64,000 bases of DNA from Streptomyces sp. CB01201 (GCF_002803085.1 NZ_NNBJ01000010.1:124001-188000), one strand, 5' to 3'. Counted from the first letter of the stretch, positions 7,165 through 16,022 are shown. Made by a program: numbers and translations. The notes: generated by a model not told the origin, from the letters alone.

Positions 7165-8217
7165 ATGTCCCTACGCCGCCGCGGCACCGCCGCCGTAGCC
7201 CTCGCCGTGGCCGCCGGCCTCTCGCTCGCGGCCTGCGGAAGCGGCGACGGCGGGGACACGGCGTCCGCATCCGCCTCCGGCAAGGCGGACTCCGGTGGCA
7301 AGAAGTCCGTCGCGCAGGGCGGCAAGGACTTCGCGGCGGCGGCCGAGAAGACGGCGAAGATGGGCACCGACGCGGCTCCCGGCGCGTTTCCGCGCACGAT
7401 CGACCACGCGATGGGCAGCACCGAGATCAAGGCGCGGCCCAAGCGGGTCGTCGTCCTGGACGTCGGCGAGTTCGACAACGTCGTCTCGCTGGGCGTCCAG
7501 CCCGTCGGGTACGCGCCGACCGAGGGCGACGAGGGCATCCCCAGCTATCTGAAGAAGGGCGCGGGCGACCCGAAGAACGTCGGCACGATCAACAGCCTCA
7601 ACCTGGAGGCCATCGCCGCGCTCAAGCCCGACCTCATCCTCGGCAGCCAGCTGCGCGCCGCCGACAAGTACAAGGAACTCTCCAGGATCGCGCCGACGGT
7701 CTTCTCGATCCGCCCCGGCTTCCCCTGGAAGCAGAACTACCTCCTGAACGCCGCCGCCCTGGACAGGACCGCCGACGCCAAGGCGAAGCTCGCCGCCTAC
7801 GAGACCAAGGCCAAGCGGCTCGGCACCGACCTCGGCGCCGACAAGCCGACCGTCACGATGCTGCGCTACATGCCGGGCAAGGTCCGCCTGTACGCGAAGG
7901 CCTCCTTCATCGGCACGATCCTCGACGACGCCGGCATCCCGCGCCCCAAGAACCAGCAGGCCGTCGATCTGGCGACCGAGGTCGGACCGGAGACCATCGA
8001 CCAGGCGGACGCCGACTGGATCTTCACCGGCGTCTACGGCGACCCGAAGAAGTCCAAGCGGGACAGCGCCGAGTCGAACCCGCTGTGGAAGAACCTGAAG
8101 GCCGTCAAGGCCGGGCACGCCAAGGACGTGCAGGACGAGACCTGGTACCTCGGGCTCGGCGTCACCGCCGCCGACTCCGTCCTGGACGACCTGCGCGGCT
8201 TCCTCGTCAAGAAGTAG
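7165..8217 (+). CDS. Iron-siderophore ABC transporter substrate-binding lipoprotein
   Basis: The 350-aa protein starts with a lipoprotein signal (MSLRRRGTAAVALAVAAGL, lipobox LAAC) and a disordered Ser/Gly/Lys linker. A FecB/FepB-type fold follows: KARPKRVVVLDVGEFDNVVSLGV, then EAIAALKPDLILGS and the long linking helix. It should capture a ferric siderophore outside the membrane. No permease or ATPase is adjacent, so it must work with an importer encoded elsewhere, perhaps the FecCD-type system near 33 kb or a distant one. ATG 7165 follows AGGAG. The frame is open back to 7096 but without a good start. The iron box upstream implies induction under iron limitation. Confidence 0.92.
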   Translation: MSLRRRGTAAVALAVAAGLSLAACGSGDGGDTASASASGKADSGGKKSVAQGGKDFAAAAEKTAKMGTDAAPGAFPRTIDHAMGSTEIKARPKRVVVLDVGEFDNVVSLGVQPVGYAPTEGDEGIPSYLKKGAGDPKNVGTINSLNLEAIAALKPDLILGSQLRAADKYKELSRIAPTVFSIRPGFPWKQNYLLNAAALDRTADAKAKLAAYETKAKRLGTDLGADKPTVTMLRYMPGKVRLYAKASFIGTILDDAGIPRPKNQQAVDLATEVGPETIDQADADWIFTGVYGDPKKSKRDSAESNPLWKNLKAVKAGHAKDVQDETWYLGLGVTAADSVLDDLRGFLVKK

Positions 8218-8240
8218 CCGGCTTCCCCGTCGCGGAGCGG

Positions 8241-8260
8241 GCGGGGGCTCCGGCCCCCGC
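8241..8260 (+). terminator. Hairpin after the siderophore-binding lipoprotein gene
   Basis: GCGGGGGCTCCGGCCCCCGC forms an 8-bp GC stem with a 4-base loop, 24 bp after the stop codon. There is no clear T tract, which is usual in this genus. Confidence 0.6.
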
Positions 8261-8308
8261 ACCCCGGCGGCCGGACGGCGGGGCGCGGCGCGCAGGTAAC
8301 CTGTTCCC

Positions 8309-9157
8309 GTGCCCCGTCTGTCTGAAGTCATCGCCGCGCTCGACGCCCTCTGGCCGCCCGAGCGGGCCGAGGGGTGGGACGCCGTCGGCACCGTCTGCGG
8401 CGACCCCGAGGCCGAGGTGCACCGGGTCCTGTTCGCGGTCGACCCCGTCCAGGAGATCGCCGACGAGGCGCTGAAACTGGGCGCCGACCTCGTCGTGACC
8501 CACCACCCGCTCTATCTGCGCGGCACCACCACGGTCGCCGCCGGCCACTTCAAGGGCCGTGTGGTGCACACCCTGATCAAGCACGACATCGCCCTGCACG
8601 TCGCGCACACCAACGCCGACACCGCCGACCCGGGGGTGAGCGACGCCCTCGCCGGCGCGCTCGACCTGCGGGTCGTACGGCCCCTCGTGCCCGACCCCAG
8701 TGACCCCTCGGGGCGCCGGGGCCTCGGCCGCGTCTGCGAACTGGACCACCCGACCACGCTCCGGGACTTCGCCGCCCGCGCCGCCGCGGCCCTGCCCGCC
8801 ACCGCGCAGGGCATCCGGGTGGCGGGCGACCCGGAGGCGCCGGTGCGCACGGTCGCGGTCAGCGGCGGCTCCGGCGACAGCCTCTTCGACGCCGTACGCG
8901 CCTCGGGCGCCGATGTCTTCCTCACCGCCGACCTGCGCCACCACCCGGTGTCCGAGGTCGTACAGCACGGACCGCTCGGTCTGGTCGACGCCGCGCACTG
9001 GGCCACCGAGTGGCCCTGGTGCGAGCAGGCCGCCGCCCAGCTCGACGAGATCTCCGACCGTCACGGCTGGGACCTCAGGGTCCACGTCTCGAAGACGGTC
9101 ACCGACCCGTGGTCCGCCCACCACACCTCCCCTTCTATTGATGGAGCCCCCAACTGA
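8309..9157 (+). CDS. Nif3-like dinuclear metal centre protein
   Basis: The 282-aa protein belongs to the Nif3/YbgI family (also labelled GTP cyclohydrolase I type 2). Visible family landmarks are WPPERAEGWDAVG near the N-terminus, metal-binding VVTHHPLYLRG, VAHTNADTA and the C-terminal VFLTADLRHHP and DAAHWATEW, whose His and Glu complete the two-metal site. The biochemical role of the family is unsettled. GTG 8309 lies 7 bases after a -10-like TAACCT (8296-8301), so the message is probably leaderless. It is first in an operon, overlapping the zinc-ribbon gene by CTGA and followed by RNase H/phosphatase. Confidence 0.92.
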   Translation: MPRLSEVIAALDALWPPERAEGWDAVGTVCGDPEAEVHRVLFAVDPVQEIADEALKLGADLVVTHHPLYLRGTTTVAAGHFKGRVVHTLIKHDIALHVAHTNADTADPGVSDALAGALDLRVVRPLVPDPSDPSGRRGLGRVCELDHPTTLRDFAARAAAALPATAQGIRVAGDPEAPVRTVAVSGGSGDSLFDAVRASGADVFLTADLRHHPVSEVVQHGPLGLVDAAHWATEWPWCEQAAAQLDEISDRHGWDLRVHVSKTVTDPWSAHHTSPSIDGAPN

Positions 9158-9897
9158 ACGCCGCGCCCGCCGACCAGATCCGCCTCCTCGACGTACAGGC
9201 GCTGGACGTACGCCTGTCGCAGCTCGCCCACAAGCGGAAGTCGCTGCCCGAGCACGCCGAGATCGAATCCCTGACCAAGGACCTCACGCAGCTGCGTGAC
9301 CTACTGGTCGCCTCGCAGACCGAGGAGAGCGACACCGCCCGCGAGCAGACCAAGGCCGAGCAGGACGTGGACCAGGTGCGCCAGCGCGCCACCCGCGACC
9401 AGCAGCGCCTGGACTCCGGCGCGGTCTCCTCGCCCAAGGACCTGGAGAGCCTCCAGCGCGAGATCGCCTCGCTCGCCAAGCGCCAGGGCGACCTGGAGGA
9501 CGTCGTCCTCGAAGTGATGGAGCGCCGCGAGGCCGCCCAGGAGCGCAACGCCGAACTCACCGAGCGGGTCTCCTCCGTCCAGGCCAAGACCGACGACGCG
9601 ACCGCCCGCCGCGACGCCGCGCTCGCCGAGCTGGACGCCGAGGCCGCCTCGGTGACCAAGGAGCGCGAGATCGTCGCCGGTTCCGTGCCGGCCGACCTGC
9701 TCAAGCTGTACGACAAGCTCCGCGAGCAGCAGGGCGGCGTGGGCGCTGCCCGCCTCTACCAGCGCCGCTGCGAGGGCTGCCGTCTTGAGCTGAACATCAC
9801 CGAGGTCAACGAGGTCAAGGCGGCCGCTCCCGACACGGTGCTCCGCTGCGAGAACTGCCGCCGCATCCTGGTGCGCACCTCGGAATCGGGTCTGTAA
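9154..9897 (+). CDS. Coiled-coil protein with C-terminal C4 zinc ribbon, CTG start
   Basis: The 247-aa protein is mostly one long coiled coil (residues about 20-190, rich in Glu, Gln, Ala, Leu heptads such as ESLQREIASLAKRQGDLEDVV). It ends in a zinc ribbon with two CxxC knuckles, CEGC and CENC, 30 residues apart. The family (CT398/DUF164-like) is of unknown function, possibly nucleic-acid or protein binding. The only start compatible with the conserved N-terminus NAAPADQIRLLDVQALD is CTG at 9154. A stop lies in frame at 9139, and GGAG at 9143-9146 is spaced 7 bases before the CTG. The codon overlaps the Nif3 stop as CTGA. Confidence 0.88.
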   Translation: MNAAPADQIRLLDVQALDVRLSQLAHKRKSLPEHAEIESLTKDLTQLRDLLVASQTEESDTAREQTKAEQDVDQVRQRATRDQQRLDSGAVSSPKDLESLQREIASLAKRQGDLEDVVLEVMERREAAQERNAELTERVSSVQAKTDDATARRDAALAELDAEAASVTKEREIVAGSVPADLLKLYDKLREQQGGVGAARLYQRRCEGCRLELNITEVNEVKAAAPDTVLRCENCRRILVRTSESGL

Positions 9898-11262
9898 GTG
9901 CCTTCTGTGCCTGCCGCGGGCCGACAGTTCGTCGTCGAGGCCGATGGCGGCTCCCGGGGCAACCCGGGTCCCGCCGGATACGGCGCGGTCGTCCTCGATC
10001 CGGCGACCGGCGAGACGCTCGCGGAGGCCGCCGAGTTCATCGGCGTCGCCACGAACAACGTCGCCGAGTACAAGGGCCTGATCGCGGGGCTGCGTGCCGC
10101 GCGGGAGCTCGACCCGTCGGCGAGCGTCCGGGTCCGCATGGACTCCAAGCTGGTGGTCGAGCAGATGTCGGGCCGCTGGAAGATCAAGCACCCGGACATG
10201 CGGCCGCTGGCCGCCGAAGCGGCGCGGATCCTGCCGCCCTCGCAGGTGTCGTACGAGTGGATCCCGCGCGAGCGGAACAAGCACGCCGACCGGCTCGCCA
10301 ACGAGGCGATGGACGCGGGCAAGCGGGGCGAGCGCTGGTCGCCCTCGCGGTCCACGGCCGACCTCCCGTCCGCCGCCGACGCGAGCGCGGCCCGGGTGGT
10401 CGGGGACGCGGCGGCCGGCGCGGCCCGGGCGCGGGCGGCGCTCGCGGGTGCGGGTGCGGGTGCGGGTATGGGTGCCGGCTCTGGCTCTCGTGCCGGTGCC
10501 GGGGCCGATACCGGTGCGCTGGTCTCGGCCGGCGTTCCGGTGGCCGCCGGGATGGCGGCCTCAACTTCCGCAACTTCCGCGCAGGGTACGGAGGTTGGGT
10601 CCGCGCCGAGCGTCGGCTGGGGGACCTCCGCCGATCTGGGGGCGCCCGCCACGTTCGTCCTGCTGCGGCACGGCGAGACGGCGCTCACGCCCTCGAAGCG
10701 GTTCTCCGGCAGTGGCGGGAGCGACCCCGAGCTCTCGGCGGTCGGGCGCGGCCAGGCCGAGCGGGCCGCGGCGGCCTTCGCCGAGCGCGGCACGATCGAG
10801 GCGATCGTGTCCTCGCCGCTGCGCCGCTGCCGCGAGACGGCGGCCGCGGTGGCGGCGCGCCTCGGGCTCGATGTGCACATCGAGGAGGGCCTGCGCGAAA
10901 CGGACTTCGGCGCGTGGGAGGGGCTCACGTTCGGCGAGGTCCGCGAGCGCTACCCGGACGACCTCGACGCCTGGCTCGGCTCCGCCAAGGCCGCCCCGAC
11001 GGGCGGCGGCGAGAGCTTCGCCACGGTGGCCCGGCGGGTGGCCGCGGCCCGGGACCGCCTGATCGCCGCGTACCCGCGCCGCACGGTGCTCGCGGTGACC
11101 CATGTGACCCCGATCAAGACCCTGGTCAGGCTGGCCCTGGGGGCGCCCCCGGAGTCCCTGTTCCGGATGGAGCTCTCGGCTGCCTCGATCTCGGCGGTCG
11201 CCTACTACGCGGACGGCAACGCGTCGGTGCGGGTGCTGAACGATGTGGGGCACCTGCGGTAG
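9898..11262 (+). CDS. Bifunctional RNase H / acid phosphatase (alpha-ribazole-phosphatase-like)
   Basis: The 454-aa fusion has a type I RNase H domain (about 1-140) with catalytic acids in EADGGSRGNPGPAGYG, NNVAEYKGL, VRMDSKLVVEQ and NKHADRLANEA. An Ala/Gly low-complexity linker follows (about 145-250, including GAGAGMGAGSGSRAGAG). The C-terminus is a histidine-phosphatase domain with LLRHGETAL, SSPLRRCRETA and VTHVTPIKT. It corresponds to the Rv2228c type of Mycobacterium, in which the first domain degrades RNA in RNA:DNA hybrids and the second is CobC-like. GTG 9898 directly follows the stop of the zinc-ribbon gene, so the two are translationally coupled. The linker is unusually long and repetitive. 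Confidence 0.94.
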   Translation: MPSVPAAGRQFVVEADGGSRGNPGPAGYGAVVLDPATGETLAEAAEFIGVATNNVAEYKGLIAGLRAARELDPSASVRVRMDSKLVVEQMSGRWKIKHPDMRPLAAEAARILPPSQVSYEWIPRERNKHADRLANEAMDAGKRGERWSPSRSTADLPSAADASAARVVGDAAAGAARARAALAGAGAGAGMGAGSGSRAGAGADTGALVSAGVPVAAGMAASTSATSAQGTEVGSAPSVGWGTSADLGAPATFVLLRHGETALTPSKRFSGSGGSDPELSAVGRGQAERAAAAFAERGTIEAIVSSPLRRCRETAAAVAARLGLDVHIEEGLRETDFGAWEGLTFGEVRERYPDDLDAWLGSAKAAPTGGGESFATVARRVAAARDRLIAAYPRRTVLAVTHVTPIKTLVRLALGAPPESLFRMELSAASISAVAYYADGNASVRVLNDVGHLR

Positions 11263-11298
11263 GGCTCGGCGGGGTGGGTCGTCCTTCGGGTGCGGGGC

Positions 11299-11332
11299 GT
11301 GGGTGGTTGCTCGCGCAGTTCCTCGCGCCCCC
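11299..11332 (+). repeat. Dispersed intergenic repeat A, copy 1
   Basis: This copy contains the core CGCGCAGTTCCTCGCGCCCC preceded by GTGGGTGGTTGCT. Other copies lie at 39311-39358 (reverse) and 60731-60780. It sits between convergent genes (RNase H/phosphatase and KDPG aldolase). Confidence 0.75.
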
Positions 11333-11401
11333 TGGCCCCGCTTGCGGTGACCTGGTCGCGCCCGCGCGGCGGAGCCGCAGGACGTCACGGCCTCGCGGCC
11401 C

Positions 11402-12052
11402 TCAAGGGCGCTGGAGTGCCGCGGCCTCACGGGCCAGGGTTTCCACGCGCGACCAGTCGCCCGTCGCCAGTGCGTCCTGCGGGAGCATCCATGTGCCGCC
11501 CACGCAGCCCACGTTGGGCAGGGCCAGGTAGGTGGGGGCCGAGGCGAGCGAGATGCCGCCGGTCGGGCAGAAGCGGGCCTGGGGGAGCGGGCCCGCGAGG
11601 GACTTCAGATAGGCCGTGCCGCCCGCGGCCTCCGCCGGGAAGAACTTCATCTCGCGCACGCCCTGTTCGAGCAGCGCCACGACCTCGGACGTCGTGGAGA
11701 CGCCGGGCAGGAACGGCACCCCCGAGCCCTGCATCGCGTCGAGCAGCGCGGGCGTCCACCCCGGGCTCACCAGGAAGCGGGCCCCGGCGCCGATTGCCTT
11801 GGCGACCCCGGCCCGCGATATCACCGTGCCCGCGCCGACCACGGCGTCCGGGACTTCGGCGGCGATGGCGCGGATCGCGTCCAGCGCGGCCGGGGTGCGC
11901 AGGGTGACCTCGATTGCCGGGAGCCCGCCCGCCACCAGCGCCCGCGCGAGCGGCACGGCGTCGGCGGCGTCGTCGATGACCACGACGGGGACGACGGGCG
12001 CTAGGTCCAGGACGGAGACGGCGGAGGCGGAGGGCGCGGCGGAGGACGTCAT
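11402..12052 (-). CDS. eda: KDPG/KHG aldolase (Entner-Doudoroff type)
   Basis: The 216-aa class I aldolase has the Schiff-base lysine in EMKFFPAEAAGG, and upstream the substrate motifs VTLRTPAALDAI, VGAGTVIS and FLVSPGWTPALLDA. It cleaves 2-keto-3-deoxy-6-phosphogluconate to pyruvate and glyceraldehyde-3-phosphate (and the 4-hydroxy-2-oxoglutarate analogue). Length is normal for the family. The Entner-Doudoroff partner edd is not in the window, so the physiological substrate may be another sugar acid. ATG 12052 is followed upstream by a strong inverted-repeat operator, which implies substrate-responsive control. Confidence 0.93.
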   Translation of the reverse strand: MTSSAAPSASAVSVLDLAPVVPVVVIDDAADAVPLARALVAGGLPAIEVTLRTPAALDAIRAIAAEVPDAVVGAGTVISRAGVAKAIGAGARFLVSPGWTPALLDAMQGSGVPFLPGVSTTSEVVALLEQGVREMKFFPAEAAGGTAYLKSLAGPLPQARFCPTGGISLASAPTYLALPNVGCVGGTWMLPQDALATGDWSRVETLAREAAALQRP

Positions 12053-12082
12053 GCGCCCATCCTGCCGGGCCCCTGCGACACG

Positions 12083-12111
12083 TGCAACGGACGTTGCGTA
12101 TGTTGCAACGT
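12083..12111. promoter_or_regulatory. Inverted-repeat operator upstream of eda
   Basis: ACGTTGC (12091-12097) and GCAACGT (12105-12111) are perfect 7-bp arms around a 7-bp centre. A further TGCAACG (12083-12089) repeats the half site. The site lies 31-59 bp before the eda start in a short intergenic gap. The geometry suits an IclR- or GntR-type sugar-acid regulator, which is not identified here. Confidence 0.6.
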
Positions 12112-12123
12112 AATTCCGGTGTA

Positions 12124-12924
12124 CTAGTGGATCTGGGTCACGACCACGTCCAGGGACCAGGCGCGGCCCGCCTTCGCGGGGGCCTGGGCCTCCACGACGT
12201 GTCCGAGTCCGCGCAGGGTCTCGACGAGTTCGGCGGGACCGGCGGGGCTCGCCCCGGCGATGAGCAGGTCGCGCACGATCCGGCCCTTCGTCGCCTTGTT
12301 GAAGTGGCTGACGACCGAGCGCTTCTCGACGCCGTCGACGATCTGCGAGTGCAGCACCCGCACCGTGGCCGTGCGGCCCGCGACGTCGCCCTTCGGCTTC
12401 CAGGCGGCGGCGTACGCGGAGGAGCGGAGATCAAGGACGAGGCCGGTGCCCGCGGCCTCGGTCATCACCGGGTCCATCACGCCGCGCCAGTACGCCCCGA
12501 GCGCGCCGAGGCCGGGCAGCTTGACGCCCATCGAGCAGCGGTAGGAGGGGATGCGGTCACCGGTGTGCACCGCGCCCCAGAGGCCCGAGAAGACCAGCAG
12601 CGACTTCGCGGCCCGGCGTTTGGCGGCCGTGTCGAGCGAGGCGAGGTCGAGGGCGTCGTACAGGACACCGGTGTAGATCTCCCCGGCCGGCCGGGTGCCC
12701 GCGGTGCGCAGCTCGACGTTCTTGGCGACCTCGCCGCGCAGCCCCTCGCTGAGGCCGAGCACTTCGCGGGCCTTCTCCTCGTCGCCGGCGCACAGCTCGA
12801 CGAGCTCGTCCAGGACGGCCGCGCGGGCCTCGGCGAGCCCCGGCAGGGACAGCGACTCCGCCTTCAGGGGCACCCCGCGCCCCGAAGCGGCCTTGCCTTC
12901 GGAGGGCGGCAACAGCACCAGCAC
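12124..12924 (-). CDS. yaaA: Peroxide stress protein YaaA (UPF0246)
   Basis: The 266-aa protein starts VLVLLPPSEGKAASGRG, the family signature, and has FSGLWGAVHTGDRIPSYRCSMG in the middle and KRSVVSHFNKATKGRIVRDLL near the end. YaaA lowers intracellular free iron and protects DNA against hydrogen peroxide in E. coli. The same role is inferred here. GTG 12924 is preceded by AAGGAG at good spacing. It is a single gene, divergent from the RNB ribonuclease and upstream of eda on the same strand. Confidence 0.93.
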   Translation of the reverse strand: MLVLLPPSEGKAASGRGVPLKAESLSLPGLAEARAAVLDELVELCAGDEEKAREVLGLSEGLRGEVAKNVELRTAGTRPAGEIYTGVLYDALDLASLDTAAKRRAAKSLLVFSGLWGAVHTGDRIPSYRCSMGVKLPGLGALGAYWRGVMDPVMTEAAGTGLVLDLRSSAYAAAWKPKGDVAGRTATVRVLHSQIVDGVEKRSVVSHFNKATKGRIVRDLLIAGASPAGPAELVETLRGLGHVVEAQAPAKAGRAWSLDVVVTQIH

Positions 12925-13183
12925 GGCGATTCTCCTTCATGTACGTACGGGGGAGGGGGTGCGGCCCCTCGCGCCAGGGTACGGGGACGCTGCGCTGTGC
13001 TCGACCAGGCTTGGTGTGCCGGCCCAGGACCGGGGTGCGGGTACCGGGGTGCGGCCCGGAGCCGCACGGGGGCTCCGCCCCGGGCCCCGCTCCTCACACG
13101 CCGGAGGGGGCTGACTCTGCTTCCCGGCACGGGACGCGGGGTACGACATGCCGCGCCCCCCGCCCCGCCCTACGCTCGAAGAC

Positions 13184-14623
13184 ATGCCCAGCCGTCACCT
13201 CCGCGTACAGGGCGCCCCGGCGGCCCCGCTGTGCGCCGCGCTCAGTGCACTGCGTGCCTCGCTCGACGTGCCCGCGGACTTCCCTGCGGACGTCCTGGCC
13301 GAGGCGGAGCGGGCCGCCGCCGCGCCACGGCTTCCGTCCTACGACGCCACCGGCATCGAGCTGTTCACCATCGACCCGCCCACCTCCACCGACCTCGACC
13401 AGGCGATGTGCCTGGAGCGCCGGGCCGGCGGCGGCTACCGGGTGTACTACGCGATCGCCGACGTCGCGGCCTTCGTCACACCGGGCGGCGCCCTGGACGC
13501 CGAGGCGCACCGCCGGGTGACCACGCTCTACTTCCCGGACGAGAAGACCCCGCTGCACCCCGCCGTGCTCTCCGAGGGCGCGGCCAGCCTGCTCCCCGAC
13601 GGGGACCGGCCCGCACTGCTGTGGTGCGTCGACCTCGACGCGGACGGCGCGACCACCGGCACCGATGTGCGGCGGGCCCTGGTCCGCAGCCGCGCCAAGC
13701 TCGACTACGAGGGCGTCCAGAAGCAGATCGACACCGGCACCGCGCCCGAATCCCTCGCCCTGCTGCGCGACATCGGCACCCTGCGCGAACAGCAGGAGGT
13801 CGCCCGCGGCGGGATCTCGCTCAACGTTCCCGAGCAGGAGATCGTCGAGCACGACCACCACTACGACCTCACGTACCGCGCCCCGCTGCCCGCCGACGGC
13901 TGGAACGCCCAGATCTCCCTGCTCACCGGCATCGCGGGGGCCCGGCTGATGCTGGCGTACGGCACCGGGATCCTGCGCACGCTGCCCACCGCCCCGGACG
14001 GCGCGGTCGCCCGGCTGCGCCGCTCGGCCCGGGCGCTGGGCATCGACTGGCCCCACCATGTCCCGTACGCGGCGGTCGTCCGCTCCCTCGACCCCCGCGA
14101 GCCGAACCACGCCGCGTTCCTCCAGGAGTGCACCTCGCTGCTGCGCGGCGCCGGGTACACCGTGTTCACCGGCGGTAGCGCGCCCGGGCTCGCCGTGCAC
14201 GCGGCGGTGGCCGCGCCCTACACGCACTGCACCGCTCCGCTGCGCCGCCTGGTGGACCGGTACGCCGGTGAGCTCTGCCTGGCCGCGGTGGCCGGGCAGG
14301 ACCCGCCGGACTGGGTCGCGGCGGCGCTCGACGAGCTGCCCAAGGAGATGGCGCAGGGCACCAGCCGCGCCAACACCGTGGAGCGCGAGAGCGTGGACAT
14401 CGTGGAGGCGGCGCTGCTCAAGGACCGGGTGGGTGAGGTGTTCGAGGCGACGGTCGTCGACGTGAAGGACCAGCAACCGACCGTCGGGACCGTCCACTTG
14501 ACCGATCCGGCGGTGGTCGCCCGCATCGAGGGCGGTGGGATCCTCCCGCTGGGCGAGCGTCTGCGCGTCCGCCTCACCCAGGCCGACCCGGGCACCGCGA
14601 AGGTCCTGTTCGCCCCGGCGTGA
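13184..14623 (+). CDS. RNB-domain exoribonuclease (RNase II/R family)
   Basis: The 479-aa protein carries the RNB catalytic core. TIDPPTSTDLDQAM supplies the metal-binding aspartates. YYAIADVAAFVTPGG and the terminal HCTAPLRRLVDRYAGEL box are typical. A C-terminal OB-like segment (about 425-479) can act as an S1-like RNA clamp. Canonical N-terminal cold-shock domains are missing, so it is a compact version of the family, predicted to degrade RNA 3' to 5'. I chose ATG 13184, which follows a -10-like TACGCT (13171-13176) by 7 bases and implies a leaderless mRNA. An ATG at 13148 is upstream of that promoter element. Confidence 0.9.
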   Translation: MPSRHLRVQGAPAAPLCAALSALRASLDVPADFPADVLAEAERAAAAPRLPSYDATGIELFTIDPPTSTDLDQAMCLERRAGGGYRVYYAIADVAAFVTPGGALDAEAHRRVTTLYFPDEKTPLHPAVLSEGAASLLPDGDRPALLWCVDLDADGATTGTDVRRALVRSRAKLDYEGVQKQIDTGTAPESLALLRDIGTLREQQEVARGGISLNVPEQEIVEHDHHYDLTYRAPLPADGWNAQISLLTGIAGARLMLAYGTGILRTLPTAPDGAVARLRRSARALGIDWPHHVPYAAVVRSLDPREPNHAAFLQECTSLLRGAGYTVFTGGSAPGLAVHAAVAAPYTHCTAPLRRLVDRYAGELCLAAVAGQDPPDWVAAALDELPKEMAQGTSRANTVERESVDIVEAALLKDRVGEVFEATVVDVKDQQPTVGTVHLTDPAVVARIEGGGILPLGERLRVRLTQADPGTAKVLFAPA

Positions 14624-14634
14624 GCGCATCGCGG

Positions 14635-15243
14635 TCACGGCCGCGCGACGGCCGCTGTCAGCGCCTCGGCCAATTCCCCCGACTCGTCCGCGTGGAAGCG
14701 CACGGACGTCACCGCGCGCGGTTCTCCCAGGAGTCGTACGTGGGTGACGGGCTCGGTCAACTCCACGGTGAGGGAGGTCTGGGAGCCCACGGCAAGCTCC
14801 AGCACGTCCTCCGGCACCGCGCTGACCGCCCCTTGGAACGTCAACTCCCGCCGAACGCGTGCTATTCGGGCGAGCGGGATCACCAGGTCGACCCGGGCGC
14901 CCGCGCGGATCCGCAGCGTGTCGCGGCCGAGGACGTGCGGCCGGGTCACGGCCGCGGCCTGGATGCCGAGCACGACGACGACCGTGTACAGGTCGAGGAC
15001 GAGCAGGACCGCGTGTACCGCGGGCCACTGCCGCACCATGAAGGACACCCCCACCGTCTCGATGACGCACACGAAGGCGATCCCGTACACCGTCGCCGCC
15101 TGCGGCCGCGCATACCCGAACGCCCTTTCCTGCGGCCCCACTTGGTGGGTTCGGCGTCCGATCCACAGGGCGAGGCTGTGGAGCACCCGCCCCTCGTGCG
15201 CGGCCAGCCGCCGCAGCACTCCGGGGTGCGTCGTACGTGTCAT
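14635..15243 (-). CDS. Membrane protein of unknown function, 202 aa
   Basis: I do not recognise the family. Two transmembrane helices are clear (AATVYGIAFVCVIETVGVSF and VHAVLLVLDLYTVVVVLGIQ), preceded by about 50 mostly soluble residues. The second half is a beta-rich soluble domain (DTLRIRAGARVDLVIPLARI, LTVELTEPVTHVRLLG) that resembles a PH-like or bPH2 domain. Its ATG overlaps the stop of the MerR regulator gene as ATGA (15240-15243), so the two are cotranscribed and translationally coupled. Control by the MerR protein is therefore likely. Confidence 0.8.
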   Translation of the reverse strand: MTRTTHPGVLRRLAAHEGRVLHSLALWIGRRTHQVGPQERAFGYARPQAATVYGIAFVCVIETVGVSFMVRQWPAVHAVLLVLDLYTVVVVLGIQAAAVTRPHVLGRDTLRIRAGARVDLVIPLARIARVRRELTFQGAVSAVPEDVLELAVGSQTSLTVELTEPVTHVRLLGEPRAVTSVRFHADESGELAEALTAAVARP

Positions 15244-16016
15244 TCCCCCTCCTCCGTCGGCGTGACCCGTCGCATCGCCCGCCGGACCGCCTCCGCCTGG
15301 GCGGGCGCGAAATCGGCGAGGAACGCCTTGAGGAAACCCTGGGCGGTGGCCTCCGCGCCCGCGGGAACCTGCGCCGCGAGGTCGGGCGGCAGGCAGTCGG
15401 CGAGCGCCCGCGCGGCCGTCTCCACCCGGGGGTCCACCGGATCGGCGTCCGCGAGGTCGTCGAGCAGTGCGTACACCCGCCGCGCCCGCTCGGCGGCTCC
15501 GGGGGCGGCGGCCATGGAGCGCATCGCGGCCGCGATGCGCCCCCGCTCCTCGGGGGACGCGGCGGTCTCCATGAGGGCGAGCAGTTCGCGGTCCTTGGCC
15601 GCCATGGGGGAGTCGCTGTCCAGCGGCCCCAACTGGGCGCAGAAGTGCGCCAGTTCGGGGGAGAGCTCGTCCTCCGCGGTCAGGCGACCGTCGGCGGCCC
15701 GGGTGAGCAGCACGGCAAGGCGGGCTCGCCGGGTGCGGATCTCCGCCTCCTGACGGGCCAGGTCGGCGTCCAACTCGCCCAGCACTTCGGCCAGTTCGTG
15801 TCCCGCGTCGTCGGCGATGACGTCCCGCACCTCGTCCAGGCCGAGGCCCAGTTCCGTCAGTCGCCGGATCCGGGCGAGCGCGACGGCGTCCCGCACCGAG
15901 TACTGCCGGTAGCCGTTGGCGAGCCGGGCCGGCTCGGGCAGCAGGCCGAGGTGGTGGTAGTGGCGTACGGCACGCGTGGTCACCCCCACGAGCCCGGCGA
16001 TCTCCGAGATCCGCAT
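15240..16016 (-). CDS. MerR-family transcriptional regulator
   Basis: The 258-aa protein has a typical MerR winged helix at the N-terminus: MRISEIAGLVGVTTRAVRHYHHLGLLP, then NGYRQYSVRDAVALARIRRLTELGL. A dimerisation helix follows (EVLGELDADLARQEAEIRTRRARL). The 140-residue C-terminal effector part is helical, with no cysteine cluster, so metal sensing is unlikely. It resembles TipA/BmrR-like regulators for organic ligands. Its own promoter has the 19-bp spacer and central dyad characteristic of MerR-controlled promoters, so it probably autoregulates together with the membrane protein downstream. Confidence 0.92.
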   Translation of the reverse strand: MRISEIAGLVGVTTRAVRHYHHLGLLPEPARLANGYRQYSVRDAVALARIRRLTELGLGLDEVRDVIADDAGHELAEVLGELDADLARQEAEIRTRRARLAVLLTRAADGRLTAEDELSPELAHFCAQLGPLDSDSPMAAKDRELLALMETAASPEERGRIAAAMRSMAAAPGAAERARRVYALLDDLADADPVDPRVETAARALADCLPPDLAAQVPAGAEATAQGFLKAFLADFAPAQAEAVRRAMRRVTPTEEGE

Positions 16017-16022
16017 GTGCTC

